This document shows, one piece after another, positions 57,001 through 64,000 of a DNA stretch of 64,000 nucleotides. Source of the stretch: Platerodrilus igneus. Lineage: Eukaryota > Arthropoda > Insecta > Coleoptera > Lycidae. The notes beneath the pieces were generated by a model. It made no database searches and was not told the origin of the DNA. It was given only the letters and a program-made list of their open reading frames with translations. Position numbers and translations under genes: made by a program. Where the stretch lies: positions 2,666,001-2,730,000 of the forward strand of contig JARFIW010000831.1 in the NCBI GenBank assembly GCA_036346225.1, given 5' to 3'. Position 1 is the first letter of the stretch. Every line of letters starts with the position of its first letter.

Positions 57001-59414
57001 CACTTTAAATTACAATGACATGATTATAATCCCACAACAGATTGTAAAATATTAAATCCATCAAATTCCTACTGGAAATCAGTATTGATTGAATGCCTTG
57101 AAATAGAAGCAGCACTATGAGCAACAACATTCAATGTTTAAATGAATTGTGTGTGGGACACAAACAATCTTGCGAATTTATTTCTGAACACCAATTAGAA
57201 TCCAAGTTAATATGTTCGAAATTATTATTTTTCTAACGATCTATATCACACAATTATCTATTTTATCCAATTCGTATCTGTAATATAAGGTATATGTTTA
57301 ATTTAAATCTATTGCTTAATGGAATCATGAAACTTTCTCATAATTGCATACTTAAATTTTAACTTTAGTTCACATTTAAATTGTATTTTACTACTTTTAA
57401 ATTCCAATACTAGTAGGTTACGCTACCTATAATTTAATATTCTCGATTGTTATTGTATCTTGCACATACATATTATCAAACATTATGCTATTAATTACAT
57501 CATGGTAACTTGATTTAATTTAACTATGATTATAATTTTTCAAATTTCTAGCCATCACAGTTTGTTGATAAGACATAGATGCATACATTAATTTTAGCTA
57601 TATGTAAGTTATTTTAGTTTACATGTACAATACACTGAATTGTAATATTTTTAGATGTTCGTTAAAAATTTTAAATAGTAACTTTAACCCAAATGTTATC
57701 TAAAAAAAGAAAATCTTTGTATTTTACATTGTGTATCATGTTCATGTTATTTTCAATTATGATTGGTCTTGAAAGTGGTCAGATGTTAGATCGTTGTATA
57801 ACTGAAACAATTATTGACGCATATAATTACCAGTTATTGAATTAGATCCAATATTTGTTGATCGATTTAACAATTTTTTAACAAAGGTTGTTTTAATAAA
57901 TAATTTTGTGGGACATATAATTTATTTGAATTCATTACAATTATGGTTCCTATTTGAAGTATGAATGGATACATTTCAACGAATTCCTGATAGGTTAACA
58001 GCTAGTATATAAAAATTTCTAGATGCATACAATCCGATGTAGGAGATCTCGAACAACTTGTACAATGAAGAAAAAAATTGCATTAAGTAATGGGGGAAAT
58101 GATGGACTGGTTTCGGTTCATAAAGGTCTAAAAATAACAAAGTAATAGATCAACTTTTAGGTGAGTGATTTAATTTTGAAGATATTTGATACCAGTTAGT
58201 GAAACCACCAATATGAAATAATACATCTCTACAACCAAAACCTTGGTATAATGGTGAGGTGAAACTTGGAGGTTGAATTACAAATGTGTAACTACTTTTC
58301 GTTCTGCAAGTAGGGCAAGATATTTCAAAAAAGTATATGCTGGAAGTAAAAGTCCGCCCTAATCAGAACTGGGAAAGAAGGGCAAAAATAAGTATTCATC
58401 TTCTAAAAGGGCACTAGTCACCTTAGGTACTTACATTTGATATTAATAAATTGCTTGTTAAGAATTACATTACCTGGAGTTTTTCTTTCTGGCACATAGT
58501 GTTGATAAATTTGGCGAACTAGCAGACTGTGAATTTTATGCATATTATTGGTAAACCAATCTATAATTCTTAGTAATTTCTGTCCTTTTCGTTTAACTAT
58601 ACGTCTGTAAACATCTTCCTGTAGCTCAGATTGTAATTTTCATTTTAACATTGATCAAACTTGATATAAAAACATAGCTATTTTGTGGAATTTGCATGTT
58701 CTTGAAATTGACATATTTCACATATGTCAGAGACATATGTAGAGATATTTCAGTTAACTGAAGGTAGTATTCTACTTATTCTTGTAAAAAGGAGCCAAAG
58801 TTGCTCATAATAAATCCGCAGACAAAGAAATTTGTTTAGCTTAGTTTGAGTTATTTATAAGCATGTTAGGTTTATTATGAGGTGCTTTTTCATATTAATA
58901 TTTTAAATTCAATTGGTACTGTGCGATCTACTTAAGTTGCAGTTGTAGGTTTACCCATATAAATTGTACTTTCAAAACTAGTGAAGCAGTGCAAGATCGA
59001 CTTCTCAAATTTTGTGTTTCGGTAACCACAAAATTTTTCAACTGAGGATGTTTTGAAAAACCGTGAAATTAGTTGAAATTATGCGCTGTTCAATAATATT
59101 ATAATTTTGATTGTCCGACATTAGTACTTTGGCCGCTTGCAAGCGATTACCCAACACTTTCTCCGAGTTAGTTAGCAACATTTAACTTGTTTACAATCTA
59201 TTACAAAATTCTGGAAGAAGTTCTTTGCTACGTTTTTCTGTGAAATATTTACCCGACTTTCCAAACCAAAACTTTGTATAACAGATTTCTCTCAAAATTC
59301 GTTTTAAAAGCAACAATTATCAATAGATTCTAAGTTTCTTACAAGAAAAAATAAATGAAACCCATTCACTTAATAAAATTATAAGTGATTTAGTTCAATG
59401 TTGCAGTAGCTTAC
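57001..59414. other. Intron DNA, unassigned
   Basis: It is AT-rich. A small hairpin (AAATTTTGTG/CACAAAATTT) lies at 59,008-59,036. I see no gene. Confidence 0.4.
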
Positions 59415-59811
59415 CTACTTTGTGCAGGACAGTTAACTGCATATATGTAAGTCCGGGAATCACTGCATCCAACTGCCAACAATCCTAATCTCTTAAAAAA
59501 TCCTTCCTCTTGCTCACAGTCATAACAACCCGATGGACACCATTCCAAGCACCGAACTGGCCCATAATCATGAGCAATACAAAACTCTAATGTTGGAGCA
59601 ATACTTGTAGGTTCGATATTTTTAAGTGGTCCAAAATTCCAAAATTGTATAAGTTCTGGTTCATAATAAATTTCGTCAAGAGTAAACAGCTTATCCATAC
59701 TACAAGAAGATGTACTAACAGCCAACATTTGAGAAATATTTCCATTTTTAAATGGTGTTGGCAGCCATGCCATTGTAAATATTTGACCTCCACAAAATAT
59801 TACTATGGTTC
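59415..59811 (-). CDS. GTF3C2: GTF3C2-like exon, WD40 repeats
   Basis: The acceptor AACTTTAG and donor AGTAG|GTAAGC flank it, entering in phase 1 and leaving in phase 2. It encodes GTIVIFCGGQIFTMAWLPTP, LIQFWNFGPL, FCIAHDYGPVRCLEWCPSG, a Cys-rich insertion CYDCEQEEGFFKRL and LGLLAVGCSDSRTYIYAV. The phrases correspond to the best conserved stretch of GTF3C2: GG.....AW.PTP, AHDYG...MKWCPSG and LGLLA.ACSDG. The Cys-rich loop looks lineage-specific. Confidence 0.93.
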
Positions 59812-59860
59812 CTAAAGTTAAAAGTATACAAACACCTATATATGTACAAAAGTTTTTTAC
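59812..59860 (-). other. 49-bp intron of the GTF3C2-like gene
   Basis: GTAAAA...ACTTTAG, flanked by exon ends that join GATG|G and GA into the codons for D-G-T. Together with the 48-bp intron at 11,685-11,732 it shows that the gene's ancestral introns were short. Confidence 0.9.
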
Positions 59861-60081
59861 CATCATCCCACACTTCTGTTTCAAACAATTTATACCTTTT
59901 CCAAGCAAGCTCCAGCCTTAAAGGGTCTACAAATTTTTCAGTGCTTATTCTATTAATACTAGCAGAAATCTTCAAAGGAGGTAAATACTTAAAAACCAAA
60001 TCATTGTTTAAAATTTCCAAGTCATCAACAGGTATTCTCCAGGCAGGAAATAAGTTTGGTAGACAAAAATGCTGCCCACAA
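59861..60081 (-). CDS. GTF3C2: GTF3C2-like exon (first one visible)
   Basis: The acceptor TTTTTTGTTTTAG and donor GATG|GTAAAA flank it, entering in phase 2 and leaving in phase 1. It encodes CGQHFCLPNLFPAWRIPVDD, LVFKYLPPLKISASINRI and WKRYKLFETEVWDDG, the segment leading into the WD40 domain. No upstream exon in 60,082-64,000 could be confirmed. Confidence 0.9.
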
Positions 60082-62589
60082 CTAAAACAAAAAAGATTAA
60101 TACGAGCATGCTTTTGATTATAATAAACCTTACAAGTTTATAGTCCACTCATAGGCAGGAGGATACATGATTTTTGTTGAAGCAGAACAATATCGGTTTT
60201 GTATTAAGAATTTTATGGAACCAACTGTTAACAAATAAGATGCTATTTAAAAATTCACATTTTTTAAATATGCGTCAATTAACTCTAGGTACATTAAATT
60301 ATAGATTTTGTAATATAGTATTACTATATAAAAATTGTGTGACATTTCAATACTTACGAATAACAAATAAGGGATGCTAAATTAAATTATAATCATTAAA
60401 AGCAACATTGTTCTGAATAAAGCAGTAAACGGTTTCATCAATTTCTTTATGTTTTCTGTAATGGTTTCTATTTTTTTTACAATGCGTGTTAATTATATAG
60501 TTAATATGCCAACATTAAGAATGCCTTACACTTTACAGTATGATGCCAATGTTACAAATTAAGATGCAATGGGTGTTTCGAACACGTTTAAAATAATTGA
60601 GGCAGGCTTAATTACCATATTTGCACATGAGATGCGATAGTACTTAACTTCAAAGAGAATTAAAATTTTTACACATACCAGTTGGGAAGATTGAGAATCG
60701 CTATGCCGACGGATAACTTGGTTATTACTTCAAGAGTGAGTTCAAGATGGGCTGGGTTGTAATTTTCTTAGCTAAACTGAAGACAATTTAAATCTAATTG
60801 GACGCCACCGTATCTGGCAAGTGTTAAACAAAAAATTATAATTTAAGGGTTAGATACAGAAACCCTTTCGGAGTTGATAATATTATAATTTTCGATTTCA
60901 TTTCTTGGAAAATTAATCAGGTTTCTTTAATATAGAGAAAATTGCCAGAATGAGAATAATTCTATTCTATAATAAATAATTTGCTTCAAATAATAATAGT
61001 ATTTAACAAATAAAAAGTTTTTTAGACTGAGTATTTTAAAAATTGCTGAACTAAATTTCGTTACATGATAATTAATTCTTCAAATGAGTAAATTTGTACC
61101 TGACTGTCCGATATCAGATCTGACAGTCACGTACAAATTTAATATTATAAAACTGTAATTTCAAACAATCATAATATAAATCTAATTTCAGTATAAAAGT
61201 AAGCTTAATCTGTTCGAAGCTTATCTTGAGGTGAGCTTCAAATATAATTAAAGTTTAAAGAAGGATTTTTCTTTCAAGAGAAAATATATACAGCTGTAAA
61301 ATATTATATGCGGTGACTCAGTTGGATGACGGGTCTTACAAACTGGAATGATGCGTTTTCGCGGCTAGGAACCTAACCAATTGTGAAAAAGGGATTTTGG
61401 AACAAATCTGTTCAAGGATTCAGCAAAAATTAACTCACTCTTAACCACTGGCTGCTGACTGGTCTCTTACATTGGTTGTGCCCAAATTCAAGCTGGCTGC
61501 TTGCCGGTGTAAGATGCAATGAACCCAGACTGATCCCGAATTAGATGATCTATCGGCATTCCTGACTTCTGGCTGTTTTTATTGTTCTGTATATACCTTC
61601 ATCGATCTGTGGGCGTTTCTTCAAGAGAGAGTTTATTTTTTCTTTTATTTGACCTATGGGCGTTTGCGCATCAACGACTCCCATCTTGCTTGCCTCAAAG
61701 ATTATGTGGAAGTGAAAGGATTGAGAAAACAACGTATAAAGAAAATTCGACCTGGGGAAGTTTTATCAGAACAAATGCTAGGTGACGACACGCCGTGTTA
61801 ATTAAACAAGTTGAAAACCTTGAGATATATTGTGAACAATAAGTTATTTACACAAAGTTTGACAGATTATAATGCTATTTAAGACTTTGTAAGCAAGGTT
61901 TCAAAGCACCTGAAGTGTTTTCTACATTATAGTGGGTAAAAATGTGGAACTTAGCCTTGCCAATTTACCAAAACTAGAAAATAACAGACCCTATGTTGTT
62001 TTCCATATGGGGCCAAGGAGTTATTACGAATTCAAAAATCGATTTTGAAAATAGTCCTCATCCATTATCAAAAGTCTCGATGAGGGACATTATAAAAGAT
62101 TTCTTTAAACACATTCTAAAAGAATTTCAGTTTGCAGGCATTTAATTTCGTTTTCATAACAAAATTAAAATTATTGAAAGGCATCTATAAGAACGCAAAA
62201 CAAGCAGTCATGTTTTGACAAGGACCATGTGTTTGAAATTGAAGTGAGTACTTTATTAAGATCATTCGAGAAAAACTCTAGGTAAATGACATCGTCCATA
62301 AATGAAATAAGAAATTTAAACGTTCATTCCACAATTAGAGAAGGTGATAAATAATAAAATAAGGGTTGTGGGAAGATGAACTTCTTCTCACGCCAGAACC
62401 CTATGTCAGCGCGTACACAATTGCAAAGATAAGCAACTGACATAGAGATCCGTATGAACGTTACTAATCCCGGAGTTTCACAACATCAACGAAATTGCAC
62501 AAATTCACAGAGATTTTTACAAATTCTAAAAAAAGTCCCGAACTTCTAAATTAAATGAATCGAATTCCTAAAAGCTTTAAAATAAAAAG
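60082..62589. other. Unassigned DNA upstream of the visible GTF3C2 exons
   Basis: A minus-strand frame of 60 residues (61,550-61,732; MGVVDAQTPIGQIKEKINSL) has no known motif. The inverted repeat at 61,090-61,140 is listed separately. A doubtful upstream exon is discussed in the findings. Confidence 0.35.
61090..61140. repeat. 51-bp inverted repeat
   Basis: AAATTTGTACCTGACTGTC pairs with GACAGTCACGTACAAATTT (one mismatch) around a 13-base centre that includes GATATC and AGATCT. It could be a very short MITE or hairpin. Confidence 0.8.
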
Positions 62590-63317
62590 TAATAATCACC
62601 ATAAATTCAAAGCCAAAAAGTATCTTGTGGCGAAGTAACTTCGCGACAAGCACGAGAGACATCCATGGCGAATTCAAAGAAGAGATAACACCGGATTCGA
62701 GCATTTTATCTATTTCGGAATGCAAATGTTTTTGTAATGCAGGCGATAATGGATATTGACGTTGCTTAATAGGAACAGCATCAGCCGTAGAGATAGTATG
62801 AGTTGCGGTAGTGACACAACCAAGTTCAGAAGTATTTAATTTACGAAATTTGTCAATTATAGAGTTAAGGATTTCATTCTGAGAATCGGTAAGAGAAATT
62901 TTATTAGATATACCAGCCGACGCACAAGCGTTTGTTTTGAGAGAAGCTTGCCAAGAGAAATCTTGAAAATATAAAGATAAATTAAAAAATTGGCAAAAGT
63001 CAACGCCAAATAAAAATGGATAAGCTAGTGGGGCACAATTAAAAATGGAACATCCCGTTCGAGTGACTATACAAATTTTTAATTTAAGAGAACCAGTTAC
63101 ATATATTTTATTGTCGTCAGCTAAAATTGATAGAGGTTTTTTTCTGGAATAACGTGAAATTTAATATTTTGTTTAGATAATTGCATTAAGCCTTCGTTAT
63201 TTAAAAGAGAACATGACGAATCCATGTCCAATAAAACGATTACATTTAGAGAGCCAATAGCGATAGGTAAGTGCGGACGAATATCGAGAGGTTTTTTTAA
63301 CAAGTTGTAAGGCACTT
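62590..63317 (-). pseudogene. Ty3/gypsy protease and reverse-transcriptase N-terminus
   Basis: The frame starts with the aspartyl protease region IAIGSLNVIVLLDMDSSCSL, where a DTGSS-type active site would be expected; here it reads DMDSS. After a one-base slip at the T7 run 63,137-63,143 it continues GSLKLKICIVTRTGCSIFNC and LFGVDFCQFFNLSL, a linker, then the RT start HTISTADAVPIKQRQYPLSP, SEIDKMLESGVISSLNSPWM and a degraded VVLV-like strand. The sequence ends near 62,600 before the palm. This relic is opposite in strand to the integrase piece at 4.7 kb. Confidence 0.82.
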
Positions 63318-63326
63318 ACATATGAT

Positions 63327-63540
63327 TTTCCAATGCTCCACCCGAAGGTACTACATTGGTCAGGAAGCGAGTTTTTTTACCTGAAAAATTTGTAATTTTG
63401 CCAAACCCTTGCTGTTCCAAGCAAAGTAGGGATCTTTAACGTGCGTGACAACACTCACACATGGGACCTCCATTTTACCTCTCATCCGTACAAGAGTGTA
63501 TTTTTGTGAAAAATGCTCGCCTAACATTTTTCAAGCACAG
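63327..63540 (-). mobile_element. SINE-1 copy B, head missing
   Basis: This is the body of SINE-1 (AATGCTCCACCCGAAGGTA, GGGATCTTTAACGTGCGTGA, TTTTTGTGAAAAATGCTCGC) in minus orientation. It stops where copy A's tRNA-like head would begin (AAGCA at 63,540). It is diverged from copy A by scattered changes. Confidence 0.8.
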
Positions 63541-64000
63541 TAAAGTAAGCACAGTAAAGATAGCATCTCAAAGATAAAGGCAAAGATGACGATAAACACC
63601 TAACATATAAGGGTTAAAGCGTTAGATAAGATACGATAAGGTTTCCAAGATATTTTCGAGAAAAGATAATTAACCAATCATGGTTACATAAAATCCTTAA
63701 GACACTCTATAGTAAACGATAGATACTAGACATTTTTGATTTAATCTAAAACTTAAGGTACGATAAAATGTTACGATAAAAGAAATTTATTTTTGAGATG
63801 TAAACCTAATTTTGATTCGGGACCCTATTTCTCGGAGCACACCACACCACCTATAAATGTACTAAAAACACGGGGATTTAAATTTGTGAATTTCTTATAC
63901 ATGTTCTTCAAAAGAGAGGAGCTCTGTGAAGCGGGCTTGTTTACTTGAACGCTTGTGGGACCAATTCGCTAGGGAGTGCATCTCTGCATCCTGGTGTCGA
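63541..64000. other. Unassigned DNA to window end
   Basis: A run of ACGATAA- and AGATAA-type phrases (63,550-63,785) and a GC-richer end. No gene is recognised. Confidence 0.4.

Larger units (their letters stand above)
11474..60081 (-). other. GTF3C2: Host gene: TFIIIC subunit 2 (GTF3C2/TFIIIC110 family), partial, six exons
   Basis: TFIIIC binds the A and B boxes of tRNA-type promoters and recruits TFIIIB and RNA polymerase III; subunit 2 is a WD40 protein of its B-box-binding part. I joined six minus-strand exons by GT/AG sites and phase (2-1-2-0-1-1). The encoded order follows the known family: an N-terminal CGQHFC block, WDDGTIVIFCGGQIF, FCIAHDYGPVRCLEWCPSG, LGHQYIATGYANG, GSSDRTIKYWDLD, then IWSVSGSEW. 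About 430 residues are covered. The true N-terminus and the C-terminal exon are not found. The gene spans at least 48.6 kb because three introns are filled with TEs. The assignment rests on remembered family motifs. Confidence 0.88.

Overview
The window is a stretch of repeat-rich, AT-rich animal nuclear DNA, most likely from an insect. There are no bacterial-style operons. Nearly all recognisable coding sequence belongs to transposable elements (TEs) of types common in insects: RTE-like, jockey-like and CR1/L2-like LINEs, Penelope-like elements, Tc1/mariner DNA transposons, Ty3/gypsy relics, tRNA-derived SINEs and MITEs. I cannot name the species.

One host gene runs on the minus strand through most of the window. 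Six exons (60081-59861, 59811-59415, 42117-42009, 36108-35946, 11927-11733, 11684-11474) join in phase at canonical GT/AG sites. They encode the WD40 part of TFIIIC subunit 2 (GTF3C2, TFIIIC110 family), which helps assemble RNA polymerase III at tRNA-type promoters. The two small introns are 48-49 bp; the others are about 17.3, 5.9 and 24.0 kb and are packed with TEs. The first and last exons are not in view. The last visible exon has a one-base frameshift at a G-run (11548-11551).

Layout. 1.1-4.6 kb: a dispersed repeat split by a jockey-like LINE. 4.6-5.2 kb: a tRNA-Lys fragment and a gypsy integrase tail. 6.2-6.5 kb: a SINE with target-site duplications. 7.2-9.95 kb: a 2.76-kb Tc1/mariner-type transposon with long D-E spacing. 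10.7-11.2 kb: second copy of the dispersed repeat. 12.0-16.2 kb: RTE-like LINE plus two extra 3' ends. 17.4-18.1 kb: inverted Penelope terminal repeats with hammerhead-ribozyme cores. 19.9-24.6 kb: a second RTE-like LINE split by a 1.8-kb LTR-like insertion. 24.6-26.6 kb: Penelope-like element. 27.1-27.5 kb: (TA)n and a tandem primer-binding-site-like array. 28.1-29.6 kb: a 1.4-kb palindrome of Penelope ends. 31-35 kb: (TA)n arrays, a SINE pair and unassigned LTR-like DNA. 37.2-39.7 kb: jockey-like LINE with a nested MITE. 44.8-45.4 kb: a Z-DNA-prone tract and two SINE copies. 46.1-47.95 kb: a mariner element inside a Penelope reverse transcriptase. 49.1-53.5 kb: CR1/L2-like LINE whose ORF1 has PHD and SGNH-esterase-like parts. 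55.7-57.0 kb: Penelope 3' part with a GIY-YIG endonuclease. 62.6-63.5 kb: gypsy protease-RT and a second SINE copy.

The most interesting signals are the nested insertions whose empty sites restore the host reading frame, the hammerhead cores in the Penelope repeats, a MITE that shares asymmetric termini with the long-spacing transposon, the large palindrome, and (TA)n arrays joined to a repeated CACAGCAA/PBS-like module. I saw no obviously new multi-gene system.
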